This document shows positions 17,101 through 24,283 of a stretch of DNA of 32,596 bases, in pieces (within the stretch, counting starts at the first letter, position 1; each line of letters opens with the position of its first letter). The notes below the pieces were generated by a model. That model searched no databases and was not told the DNA's origin. It worked only from the letters and a program-made list of their open reading frames with translations. Origin of the DNA: an uncultured Saprospiraceae bacterium (GTDB lineage: Bacteria > Bacteroidota > Bacteroidia > Chitinophagales > Saprospiraceae); the NCBI GenBank assembly GCA_938007965.1, contig CALLMH010000106.1, forward strand, positions 1-32,596, in the 5' to 3' direction. The position numbers and the translations under genes were made by a program.

Positions 17101-17510
17101 CTCGTAAAGTGCTCAAGATTGTAAAAGCACTAGAAGAACTATACAAGGAGAATCATACCAATATCGAGGACAGGTCTATAGGTGTCATCACTCCGTATAG
17201 GGCACAAATTGCTTTGATCAAAAGTGAATTTGAAAAATCTTGTCCTCACTTATTAAATAAGATAACGATTGATACTGTAGAGAGATACCAAGGTGGAGCT
17301 AGAGATGTTATCATATTATCACTCTGTACTAATAGAATGTCACAGCTCAAGTCGCTAGTATCTCTTTCAAAAGAAGGGGTAGACAGAAAACTAAATGTGG
17401 CGGTTACTAGGGCTAGAGAACAACTGATAGTAATAGGTAATCGAGAAATATTAGAAGGGAATGAGACTTATCATGCTTTGATAAACGCTGCATTTGAATG
17501 GAAGGTGTAG
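14193..17510 (+). CDS. Dna2-like PD-(D/E)XK nuclease and SF1 helicase
   Basis: A 1105-residue cytoplasmic protein. The middle carries a RecB-type nuclease core: GRLDLF (about 346), VELKSGKP (about 364) and Q-x3-Y in HYSQTLLYDL (about 382). The C-terminal half is a superfamily 1 helicase: Walker A GPPGTGKT (about 698), DEAS in VIIDEASQILEP (about 815), GDHKQLPA (about 842), VERYQGGARDVIILS, and motif VI VTRAREQL (about 1070). The order nuclease then helicase is that of Dna2. The cysteine cluster that holds an iron-sulfur centre in many Dna2 and AddB nucleases is not evident. It probably unwinds and trims DNA in replication or repair. It is single, divergent from the OmpA gene, with no restriction or defence partner nearby, so housekeeping repair is more likely than defence. 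The ATG at 14193 is the first in frame. Confidence 0.9.
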   Translation: MNKSEDLIFLQAKSRILENSEYTGKDKTKALFNLLTTIIEEVTQDEKITFTTLFSRVTFMANRYKFDPSLMYYLHTFRRDNERMKIPHECDHYISLGVFLIDQIIDKIWNNVSDTKEIPLELVEVFQGGKKEVVKFKPVIEAIIDSVDVEKFIVRFYDEEDATLLKDAVFDQGDKNELFNESVILFGRSFTFPIHANFIDVEILEDGTHIPKAIVIEPDYLLDVTAVANCFKDYGTESMLRLIGKFKKMENSIPLMVGNIANLFLDEIISNPDVKFNDLVPNIFKLDPLGLAVFNDKDIRELISISKNHYLNLKRTVARELPAQGIKRNKVFLEPSFYSRDFGLQGRLDLFHYVKEQNQFDIVELKSGKPFRANVYGLSSTHYSQTLLYDLMIKSAFGYHRKPNNYILYSKLTDKSLKYAPPVKFQQYEAMKVRNDLIAIEYKLSSSGSAAHELFNYIKPDNFPQAKGFLQKDIEGFQKVYSKLSDSDRSYFTEFSSFISREHRMAKTGEHGINKSNGLSALWLENLEEKEDRFAVLKQLVMKENKSRNEVPTLILERTEETSKLANFREGDIAVMYPYSDNSKAVLKNQIFKCTILNINETEVEVKLRSKQYNDILFTSIGSWNIEEDSLDSGFNTLYKSLWEFIGSNRENKSLWLGAKKPRGLLSKDHKSFDNLTDEQNILLDKMTNVQDYFLLWGPPGTGKTSVMLKSLVERLYQTTDENILLLSYTNRAVDEMCAALEDIAPDFSDNYIRVGSATSCGETYRPRLINNLITDLTKREDIRSLLKGKRVYVSTVSSIVSKSALFKLKKFDRVIIDEASQILEPNLVGLLSRVEKVIMIGDHKQLPAVVTQDERKTKIVDQGLIDIGITDMRMSLFERIYHQCKHKSWHHALGLLSYQGRMQEELMVFPNSNFYEGHLNVLPGVDRLVDKRKLESGSVVGKILVNQRFIYIPTYVDEAFNWKTNKYESRKVLKIVKALEELYKENHTNIEDRSIGVITPYRAQIALIKSEFEKSCPHLLNKITIDTVERYQGGARDVIILSLCTNRMSQLKSLVSLSKEGVDRKLNVAVTRAREQLIVIGNREILEGNETYHALINAAFEWKV

Positions 17511-17848
17511 CCTGAAATTCAAGTTATTTAAAAAGGTCCATCATTTCAGAAGTAAGGGCACTTTCTGAATTCTGGTATTTTATAAAGAAAAATTTGTAAG
17601 CCGGCAGCGCTAAAAATACATACGCGCGTTTGCTTCTTCATAGCAAGCCACTCTTGGACGAGCGGTTGATAATATTGATAAACAATAGCATTGTTTTTAG
17701 ACGAAAACACCATAAACAGGATAACCTTTTCAGCAGTAGGCAGAAAAACTGTTATGGAATAAGGATATTCGTTATTTACGGATGTCCTAGATATTTATGA
17801 AGCGCATTACTATGAGCGGACTAGTTTTATACTAATCTTTTTTGAGTA
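17511..17848. other. 338-base gap with a possible decayed minus-strand reading frame
   Basis: Between the convergent ends of the helicase gene and queE. On the minus strand one frame stays open from 17794 to 17546 (82 codons; first ATG at 17713, leaving 55). An overlapping frame from 17637 to 17524 ends in a plausible C-terminus, SEMMDLFK. No domain is recognised. An imperfect stem (AGGATAT/ATGTCCT, about 17762-17788) and a weak one downstream of queE (ACTAAT/ATTAGT, about 17828-17854) are the only other structures seen. Confidence 0.3.
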
Positions 17849-18481
17849 TTAGTCTATACCTAAATATTTATGAGTCTGTACACTGAGTTTCCATTGGGGA
17901 TTGGCTAAAGCGTATTGAATAGCATACTTGATATTGTCATCCCATGTATCGGATTCCATAGCCTGTATGTACTTATGGTCATATTCTAGTGATTCGAAAT
18001 CAGCTGGGTCGATCCCATTTTGAGGCACTACAATCTTAAGTTCACTACCCTTAGTGAGTACTATGTCGGTGCCAGCTTTAGGGCTCATACAGATCCAATC
18101 AATTCCATCCGGTAGCAACTTCGTACCATTCGTTTCTATGGCTATTTCTAATCCATGTGCATGCATTTCTGAAACTAATATATCATCTACTTGTAGAGCG
18201 GGTTCTCCGCCAGTCAAGACGACGAATGGTTCTCGACTATTTTCTGGAAGCAGAGATTTGATCTTTGCCGTGAGTTCTACGGCTGTATACTTTCCTCCAT
18301 TCTCACCATCAGTACCCCAGAAATTAGTATCGCAGAATTGGCAGATGGCTTTGCTGCGATCTTCTTCTCGTCCAGACCAAAGATTACACCCCGAAAATCG
18401 ACAGAATACTGCAGGCCTTCCTGCATGGAATCCTTCACCCTGTATTGTATAATATATTTCTTTGACTGTGTACATGACCAT
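17849..18481 (-). CDS. queE: 7-carboxy-7-deazaguanine synthase (radical SAM)
   Basis: A 210-residue enzyme that turns 6-carboxytetrahydropterin into 7-carboxy-7-deazaguanine in the queuosine precursor pathway. The N-terminus VKEIYYTIQGEGFHAGRPA is the QueE signature. The radical SAM cysteines are Cys32, Cys47 and Cys50 (C-x14-C-x2-C), the widened spacing known from one QueE group in place of C-x3-C-x2-C. FVVLTGGEPALQ and ETNGT follow in the expected order. The C-terminus WKLSVQTHKYLGID is also typical. A -7 element (TATCTTTG) lies only 17 bases before the first ATG, so the mRNA leader is very short. The second in-frame ATG (18475) is an equally possible start and matches family beginnings better. 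No other queuosine genes are nearby. Confidence 0.95.
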   Translation of the reverse strand: MVMYTVKEIYYTIQGEGFHAGRPAVFCRFSGCNLWSGREEDRSKAICQFCDTNFWGTDGENGGKYTAVELTAKIKSLLPENSREPFVVLTGGEPALQVDDILVSEMHAHGLEIAIETNGTKLLPDGIDWICMSPKAGTDIVLTKGSELKIVVPQNGIDPADFESLEYDHKYIQAMESDTWDDNIKYAIQYALANPQWKLSVQTHKYLGID

Positions 18482-18497
18482 TTTTTCAAAAGGGCTG

Positions 18498-18505
18498 CAA
18501 AGATA
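18498..18505 (-). promoter_or_regulatory. -7 element of queE
   Basis: On the minus strand TATCTTTG is an exact TAnnTTTG match. A TTG at 18530-18528 is 22 bases away, slightly long for a -33 element. The expected start site near 18491 gives a leader of roughly 10-17 bases. That leaves no room for a preQ1-type riboswitch. Confidence 0.55.
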
Positions 18506-18815
18506 CGAAAGATTTCATAAAGTGATTCAAGCGATTACAACGATTTCATATAAGGGTTGGAGATGCAAACGAACCTTAAGCACCAAAGAAAGCTATACAC
18601 TCGCGCACAATTAATGTTTAATGCTTTTTTTATAAGTGTATCTACTGTACGTAGAAATGGTCAAATAAATAAAAATACAACTACATCAAATTATTATACG
18701 ATTCGATCAAATCTAGAATCTTTGTAAGTTATTTATGCCGATAATTGATTTTGTAATCACTGATATACATAGATCCACGGACAAATGTGAAAAATTGAAG
18801 TAATAAATCGAAATT
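18506..18815. other. Intergenic stretch between queE and sdaA with nothing recognised
   Basis: About 310 AT-rich bases upstream of queE and downstream of sdaA (both minus strand). There is a short GATTC/GAATC stem near 18700-18720, but it has no convincing T-run for either strand. I see no gene or RNA here. Confidence 0.5.
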
Positions 18816-20219
18816 CTAACAAGCTGGGAATACTACAGGTACATTATAAGCCAATCCGCCTTCGGAAGTTTCCTTGTATTTGCCATTCATATCCTGAGCC
18901 GTATCCCACATAGTTTTGACGACTTGATCGAAGTTCACTATTGCATCATCGGGGTTACTTGTCAGTGCTAGATTACTGGCAGTGATGGCCTTCATAGCTC
19001 CCATCGTATTCCTCTCGATACATGGAATCTGTACCAAGCCACCAATAGGATCGCAAGTAAGTCCCAGGTGATGTTCCATAGCTATCTCTGCGGCCATTAG
19101 TACTTGGCTAGGGCTACCACCCAGTAGCTCAGTAAGTCCAGCGGCTGCCATTGCTGAGGAAACGCCTATTTCCGCTTGGCATCCACCAACTGCCGCAGAT
19201 ATAGTTGCTCCTTTTTTGAACAAGCATCCAATCTCACCAGACGTAAAAAAGAACTTCCTTAGATCTTCTTTTCCTTTGAATTCACAGAAAAAATAATAAT
19301 AAAATAGCACAGCGGGAATCACTCCAGCGGCTCCATTGGTAGGAGATGTGACTACACGGCTGAGTGCCGCATTCTCCTCATTTACAGCAAGTGCGAAGCA
19401 GCTTATCCACTTATTTATATTGTTGAAATCTTTTGGATTGAGTCTTATGGCTGCGATCCAGTCTTCGCTATTGGCGTATATCTTATCTCCCAATAGCGTC
19501 TTACTTAGTGCTTTTGCTCTGCGCTTTACATTAAGTCCTCCAGGCAGCACTCCTTCGGTATTACATCCTTTGAATACACATTCAAACATTGTATTGTATA
19601 TCTCGGTAATTTTTTGAGTGATGATTTTTTTTGGTCTAAATGCTTGCTCATTGAGTGATACTATTTCTGAAATCGGAAGACCAGTCTCAGTCGTGTATTT
19701 GAGCAAGTCAGCGCCTGTTTGGACGGGATAGGGGAGCGTCACCGATCCATCTTCTATGTCATGCTGACCTTTATATTTTATAAAGCCTCCACCAATAGAA
19801 TAGTAAGTTTTTTGTAATACTTCTTCTCCAAGGTAAGATGCGTGGTAAGTCAGTGTATTGGGATGTGCTACATCTTCATATTGGTGAAATGTGATATTCT
19901 TCACTGGGTCAAAATCCAATTGTCTATCACCAATAGTTATGCGCTTGGTACTTTGTATCTTCTGGATATAGAATCCGATTTCTTCGGTATGTATCGTCTT
20001 TGGGTCGTAGCCTTCCAGACCTAGTTGTATCGCTATATCTGTGCCATGACCTCTTCCCGTCTTAGATAGAGAACCAAATAATTCGATGGTGATACTATCA
20101 TAGGATAGGTGATGTAAAGATTCTATGAAATCGAGTGACGCTTTCCACGGGCCCAAGGTATGAGATGAGGAAGGGCCAACGCCTATCTTGTAGATGTCGA
20201 AAATGCTTATTTTTTCCAT
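18816..20219 (-). CDS. sdaA: L-serine ammonia-lyase, iron-sulfur type, single chain
   Basis: A 467-residue cytoplasmic enzyme that deaminates L-serine to pyruvate and ammonia with a 4Fe-4S cluster. The start SIFDIYKIGVGPSSSHTLGP is the family signature of the beta domain. The catalytic alpha domain carries Cys347 (AAVGGCQAEIG), Cys389 (LGLTCDPIGG) and Cys400 (QIPCIERN). The spacings of 42 and 11 are the same as those of the cluster ligands in the Legionella pneumophila enzyme. The protein ends in ...VVFPAC, and the terminal cysteine corresponds to the tail residue that occupies the active site in that structure. The length is usual for the fused form. It stands 108 bases downstream of the acetyltransferase gene on the same strand, so it may be alone or the last of a loose operon. 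No promoter was clear. Confidence 0.96.
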   Translation of the reverse strand: MEKISIFDIYKIGVGPSSSHTLGPWKASLDFIESLHHLSYDSITIELFGSLSKTGRGHGTDIAIQLGLEGYDPKTIHTEEIGFYIQKIQSTKRITIGDRQLDFDPVKNITFHQYEDVAHPNTLTYHASYLGEEVLQKTYYSIGGGFIKYKGQHDIEDGSVTLPYPVQTGADLLKYTTETGLPISEIVSLNEQAFRPKKIITQKITEIYNTMFECVFKGCNTEGVLPGGLNVKRRAKALSKTLLGDKIYANSEDWIAAIRLNPKDFNNINKWISCFALAVNEENAALSRVVTSPTNGAAGVIPAVLFYYYFFCEFKGKEDLRKFFFTSGEIGCLFKKGATISAAVGGCQAEIGVSSAMAAAGLTELLGGSPSQVLMAAEIAMEHHLGLTCDPIGGLVQIPCIERNTMGAMKAITASNLALTSNPDDAIVNFDQVVKTMWDTAQDMNGKYKETSEGGLAYNVPVVFPAC

Positions 20220-20327
20220 TGGTACAAACCCAAGTTTTAGTTAGAAATTTTGAGCTTAAGACAAATATGTAACTAATTAATGAAAGGAGAATAAAAATAT
20301 AAAACTATGTCTTCACATGTCTTATAA

Positions 20328-20837
20328 TTATCTGATTATGGCAAATATATCGGTCGATAAAAATTGTCCATTTTTGTATTCATTATCGACCATTGTGCCT
20401 TCATAATTAAGACCTATTTTTTTTATAGCTTTTTTACATTTGACATTTTCAGAATCTACGAATCCTTCTATCCTGTGTAGGTTTAAGTTATTGAATCCAT
20501 AGTCGATAATTTGGGGCATAGCTTCGCCCATGATACCTCTTCCCCAGTATTCTGGCAACAGCCAGAACCCTATTTCTGCCTTACAGTTTTGTGGGTTTCT
20601 ATCATTCAATCCACCAGCACCATAGAAGGTGCCTGATTTGGAACAGATAGCAAACCATTGGCCAGTTTCATTTTTCTCATGGTTAGCGTACCAATCCATT
20701 TGTTCTTGTGTAGCTTCTAACGATAAAAAACTGACACCATAATATTTGATCACTTCTGGATGGGATAGACCTCTAAATACATCGTGAATATCTTCTTGGA
20801 TAATTTTTCTGATTATAAGTCTCTTGGTTTCGATCAT
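20328..20837 (-). CDS. GNAT family N-acetyltransferase (RimJ/RimL-like)
   Basis: A 169-residue protein covering a complete GNAT fold: the start IETKRLIIRKIIQEDIHDV is typical of the RimJ/RimL branch. The acetyl-CoA binding segment is WLLPEYWGRGIMGEA (about 90-105), with the Q/R-x-x-G-x-G/A role played by G-R-G-I-M-G. NLHRIEGFVDSENVKCKKAI follows, matching the family's 'N..S..v..K.GF' segment, and DIFAII closes it. It may acetylate a protein N-terminus or a small amine; the substrate cannot be told. It lies 40 bases after ada on the same strand, so the two are probably co-transcribed. Confidence 0.93.
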   Translation of the reverse strand: MIETKRLIIRKIIQEDIHDVFRGLSHPEVIKYYGVSFLSLEATQEQMDWYANHEKNETGQWFAICSKSGTFYGAGGLNDRNPQNCKAEIGFWLLPEYWGRGIMGEAMPQIIDYGFNNLNLHRIEGFVDSENVKCKKAIKKIGLNYEGTMVDNEYKNGQFLSTDIFAIIR

Positions 20838-20877
20838 GATTAATTATTATTTTAAACGAGATATTACCATTCCAGAT

Positions 20878-21960
20878 CTAGTCTTCGAAGATGGATAATT
20901 GGGTGGTTGATTTATAGCTTCCTTCGTGTTGAAGTAGCCATTTCTTTCTATCGAGACCGCCTGCATATCCTGTCAAACTGCCATCAGATCCGATAATTCT
21001 GTGACATGGGATTACGATGGCTATTCTATTTTGACCGTTTGCATTAGCTACGGCTCGGACTGCTTTTTTATTTCCTAGTTTGATTGCTTGTTCTTTATAT
21101 GAAGCAGTTTGTCCGAAGGGGATTTCTCTTAATTTGTTCCATACTTGCTGTCTGAATTCTGTTGTCGGTGTATCAAGACTCAAGTCAAAGGATCTTCTTT
21201 TACCACCAAAATATTCTTTCATCTCTTGTTTTAGTTGCTTGAGGTGATGATTTTCACCTCGGAGTATGATTGCATTCAATCTTTGTTGTAAATCGCGAAA
21301 TCCTGTTTCTATCATTTTCCTGTCTGTAAACTCAAGGAGGCAAATTCCTTTCTTAGTACTGCAAGCAAACATAGGACCTACTGGTGTGGTGAGTTTGGTC
21401 ATCAATATGATATTTTTTTCTTTAGCCTCTTGGGAGGTTAGAGTAGTCAGTTTCTTATATGTATACCCGAACCCACTTAGAGGATTGTACCCAATAGCAA
21501 AAGACTGACTTGTAAAACTTTTTTCAGATTGTAATTCTTGGTATGCTACATTAATTCTCAACATTCTCTGATATGTTTGAAAGGTAATGCCATGATTTCT
21601 ATCAAACCACATCGATATCTTCTGGGGATCCAGGCCAGCTTCTTCTAGTTGCCAGTCTTCTACTTTTTTATCTTTAGAATTCTTTAGAAGTTTTAATGCT
21701 GTTAATGTGTCTGTGGGTGGGTGATTTTTATACTCGTCAGGTTTGCAGATTTTGCAAGGTCTATATCCAAATCTGAGTGCCTCTTTTATGTCTTCATAAA
21801 ACAAAACATTTTCATATTTCGGTTTTCTTGCAGGGCACGTAGCTATACAAAAGATGCCTGTTGTTTTTACACCAACTATAAATTTATTGAGATATGCTGG
21901 ATTTCTATCAATTAGAGCTTTGTAGTATTCTGCTATATTTTTTTCGTCAGTGACTTGCAT
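20878..21960 (-). CDS. ada: Ada: methyl-phosphotriester and O6-methylguanine methyltransferase with AraC-type domain
   Basis: A 360-residue DNA repair protein and probable transcription activator. Residues 1-75 form the zinc-binding domain with Cys38, Cys42, Cys69 and Cys72, the same numbers as in E. coli Ada. Cys38 accepts the methyl group from phosphotriesters. Residues about 90-190 are an AraC-type helix-turn-helix region (SFAIGYNPLSGFGYTYKKL). The C-terminal methyltransferase (about 190-350) has the acceptor Cys319 in VIPCHRIIG, preceded by AVANANGQN and followed by GYAGGLDRKKWLLQHE. In the known system, methylated Ada activates its own gene and other repair genes. Here a short leader and a promoter-like sequence at 21980-22007 precede it, and the acetyltransferase gene follows. 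No alkA or alkB is in the window. Confidence 0.96.
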   Translation of the reverse strand: MQVTDEKNIAEYYKALIDRNPAYLNKFIVGVKTTGIFCIATCPARKPKYENVLFYEDIKEALRFGYRPCKICKPDEYKNHPPTDTLTALKLLKNSKDKKVEDWQLEEAGLDPQKISMWFDRNHGITFQTYQRMLRINVAYQELQSEKSFTSQSFAIGYNPLSGFGYTYKKLTTLTSQEAKEKNIILMTKLTTPVGPMFACSTKKGICLLEFTDRKMIETGFRDLQQRLNAIILRGENHHLKQLKQEMKEYFGGKRRSFDLSLDTPTTEFRQQVWNKLREIPFGQTASYKEQAIKLGNKKAVRAVANANGQNRIAIVIPCHRIIGSDGSLTGYAGGLDRKKWLLQHEGSYKSTTQLSIFED

Positions 21961-21979
21961 ACTTCCATTTTAGTGATTG

Positions 21980-22007
21980 CAAGATAATAGAAGGATAGAG
22001 TTGCCAA
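21980..22007 (-). promoter_or_regulatory. Putative ada promoter
   Basis: On the minus strand TTG (22007-22005) and TATCTTG (21986-21980) are 18 bases apart, close to the Bacteroidota consensus, although the -7 element lacks one T. The leader would be about 13 bases. Confidence 0.4.
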
Positions 22008-22121
22008 CCGATTATTAGATAAGTATTTTATAAGTAAAAGTAGGAAATCACTTCAATATGAAATATAAAATGTCTATGTTTGATCGTTATTTTTTTTATC
22101 ACATAATTACATACATACTAT

Positions 22122-22409
22122 TTGAAGCATCTGAAATTCATATTAATAATTTTGACGATATTTTGTAATGAAATAGTTGTAGAACTCGTCTTGTCAGATG
22201 ATCATAAGGTTTCTATTATAGATAATGCTGGGGAAGAAAGTAATGAAAAGGACAACATAGAATTGGAAGCTGAATCTGATTTTGTAAATAAGTATGCTGA
22301 TTATCTTGTAGATCATATTGTATTGACGACTTCTTCTTTCAATCGAAATATTTTTAGAATTGCGAATCCTTTTCTCGAGATTCACTGTCCTCCGCCCGAT
22401 TACGCATAG
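22122..22409 (+). CDS. Small exported protein, unknown function, TTG start
   Basis: A 95-residue product. The N-terminus (KHLKFILIILTIFC) looks like a signal peptide or membrane anchor. The remainder is acidic (DNAGEESNEKDNIELEAESD) and ends in NPFLEIHCPPPDYA. There is no ATG: a stop codon lies 15 bases before the TTG at 22122, so TTG is the only sensible start. The family is not recognised. It lies 222 bases before the SulP transporter on the same strand. I call it a gene because of the N-terminal hydrophobic stretch and the ordered charge pattern, but a chance frame is not ruled out. Confidence 0.5.
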   Translation: MKHLKFILIILTIFCNEIVVELVLSDDHKVSIIDNAGEESNEKDNIELEAESDFVNKYADYLVDHIVLTTSSFNRNIFRIANPFLEIHCPPPDYA

Positions 22410-22572
22410 GCTTTAATTAACAATTAGAAACGAGCCATTGGTGTATGGACGTAGAGACACATTACCGTTTTATATAGACGCATATTATGTCTAATCATTT
22501 TATACATCTTGCCATTTTACACTTAGAATAATAAAAAGTGGTCATTTTTAGACCATACATAAATACATGCTT

Positions 22573-22609
22573 GTAAAATTTGCACATGATTATCATGTAG
22601 AAGTTTTAC
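22573..22609 (+). promoter_or_regulatory. 37-base inverted repeat in front of the SulP-carbonic anhydrase operon
   Basis: Arms GTAAAATTT (22573-22581) and AAGTTTTAC (22601-22609) flank a perfect palindrome, ACATGAT-T-ATCATGT (22584-22598). 16 of 18 possible pairs are formed, with one G-U wobble and a 2x2 mismatch. It ends 22 bases before the start codon. It could be an operator, since its left arm covers a promoter-like TAAAATTTG, or an RNA hairpin controlling translation. A separate small stem, TGGTC/GACCA, lies at 22539-22555. Confidence 0.55.
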
Positions 22610-22631
22610 GGCAAAAAACCATATTAAACAG

Positions 22632-24239
22632 ATGAATAATAAATCATATTTAGCAACATTAAAGAACGACATCCCAGCTAGTTTGGTGGTATTCTTTGTG
22701 GCATTACCTCTGTGTTTGGGGATAGCTCTCGCCAGTGGAGCGCCACTTTTTTCAGGAATTATCGCTGGTATTATTGGCGGTATAGTAGTAGGAAGTCTGA
22801 GTGGATCTAAGATAGGGGTCAGTGGTCCCGCGGCTGGATTGGCTGCGATTGTATTGACTGCCATCGGTACGCTAGATGGATATGAGAATTTTCTCGTAGC
22901 AGTAGTACTCGGTGGAGTTATACAGATTGTTTTTGGATTACTCAAAGCTGGTATCATTGGTTATTACTTTCCTTCTTCAGTGATCAAGGGAATGCTCACA
23001 GGTATCGGGATTATAATTATTTTAAAGCAGATTCCTCACTTTTTTGGTTATGATTCTGATCCTGAAGGTGACTTTGCTTTCTCACAAGTTGACGGGCAGA
23101 ATACATTTTCGGAATTGGGGATAATGCTTGATAACATAAGTATTGGTCCTACTGTCATAGCTATAGCAGGACTATTGGTTATGCTGTTCTGGGATAAAAT
23201 CCTGGCCAAGAAGGCAAAGTTTTTTAAGATTATCCAAGGTCCACTAGTAGCCGTGGTGATGGGAATCGTGTATTTCATAAGTACTAAAGGTACAGAATAT
23301 GGTATCAAACCAGAGCACTTGGTAAGTGTTCCGATACCAAAAGACTTTTCATCATTTGTTGGTCAATTTAGCTTTCCCAACTTCTCTGCCATCACTATGC
23401 CTGCCGTATGGGTGACAGCTTTTACGATAGCATTAGTAGCTAGTCTGGAGACTTTATTGTGCGTAGAAGCGACGGATAAATTAGACCCCGATAAGAATGT
23501 AACTCCGACGAACCGTGAGCTATTGGCACAGGGTACAGGAAATATGATATCGGGACTTATTGGAGGATTACCTATTACGCAAGTAATAGTAAGAAGTTCT
23601 GCTAATATCCAATCTGGCGGAAAGTCTAAAATGTCAACAGTTATTCATGGTTTCATGCTCTTGATTTCAGTGGTACTTATTCCAGGCTTGTTGAATATGA
23701 TTCCATTGTCTGTATTGGCAGCTATATTATTGATAGTAGGATTTAAATTGGCTAAACCCGCATTATTTGCGACGATGTATTCACTGGGATGGAAGCAGTT
23801 CTTACCATTTATCGTCACAGTATTGGGGATTATTTTTACAGATCTACTGATAGGTATAGGTTTAGGTCTATTGGTTGGTATTGCGGTGATTTTGATTAAG
23901 AGTTATCAGAATTCGCATTTCTTGCACATAAAAGATGAAAGCGACGGAGTCAATAAAATTAAAATGCAACTAGCAGAGGAGGTAACATTCTTTAATAAAG
24001 GTGCAATACTGAAGGAATTAGATAGTCTGCCTGAGAATTCATTCTTAGAATTAGATGTGACGAAGACGAAGTACCTAGACTATGACATACTAGAAATATT
24101 AGAAGACTTTGCGTCTAAGGCTAAAAATAAAAATATAGATATCAAGTTAATATCGGAGCAAGGAGAAGCTCTTAATCTTACTAATTATGTTGATTTCTTT
24201 AAGAATAATCCAGAGAAGGGTATAAAGAAGATGATTTAA
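22632..24239 (+). CDS. SulP family anion transporter (probable bicarbonate or sulfate uptake) with STAS domain
   Basis: A 535-residue inner-membrane protein. The N-terminus has the SulP pattern: DIPASLVVFFVALPLCLGIA, then ASGAPLFSGIIAGIIGG, SKIGVSGPAAGLA and FPSSVIKGMLTGIG. Ten or more hydrophobic spans follow up to about residue 430 (for example IPLSVLAAILLIVGF). The conserved ALVASLETLL near residue 280 is present. The cytoplasmic C-terminus (about 445-535) is a short STAS-like domain (FLELDVTKTKYLDYDILEIL). The next gene, 44 bases on, is a carbonic anhydrase. That arrangement is widely seen in SulP bicarbonate transporters and favours bicarbonate over sulfate; this is an inference from context. 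The ATG at 22632 follows a large inverted repeat. Confidence 0.94.
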   Translation: MNNKSYLATLKNDIPASLVVFFVALPLCLGIALASGAPLFSGIIAGIIGGIVVGSLSGSKIGVSGPAAGLAAIVLTAIGTLDGYENFLVAVVLGGVIQIVFGLLKAGIIGYYFPSSVIKGMLTGIGIIIILKQIPHFFGYDSDPEGDFAFSQVDGQNTFSELGIMLDNISIGPTVIAIAGLLVMLFWDKILAKKAKFFKIIQGPLVAVVMGIVYFISTKGTEYGIKPEHLVSVPIPKDFSSFVGQFSFPNFSAITMPAVWVTAFTIALVASLETLLCVEATDKLDPDKNVTPTNRELLAQGTGNMISGLIGGLPITQVIVRSSANIQSGGKSKMSTVIHGFMLLISVVLIPGLLNMIPLSVLAAILLIVGFKLAKPALFATMYSLGWKQFLPFIVTVLGIIFTDLLIGIGLGLLVGIAVILIKSYQNSHFLHIKDESDGVNKIKMQLAEEVTFFNKGAILKELDSLPENSFLELDVTKTKYLDYDILEILEDFASKAKNKNIDIKLISEQGEALNLTNYVDFFKNNPEKGIKKMI

Positions 24240-24283
24240 GGATCAATTTATTTATAATTAGAAATAATTAAAACTAGAATAAT

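Noticed and set aside
14193-17510. Anti-phage defence locus based on the nuclease-helicase
   Set aside because: The gene is single, with no defence partners, integrase or mobile element around it; a Dna2-like repair role is simpler.
18482-18560. Possible preQ1 riboswitch ahead of queE
   Set aside because: The predicted start site leaves a leader of under 20 bases, and no preQ1 hairpin with an A-rich tail is present.
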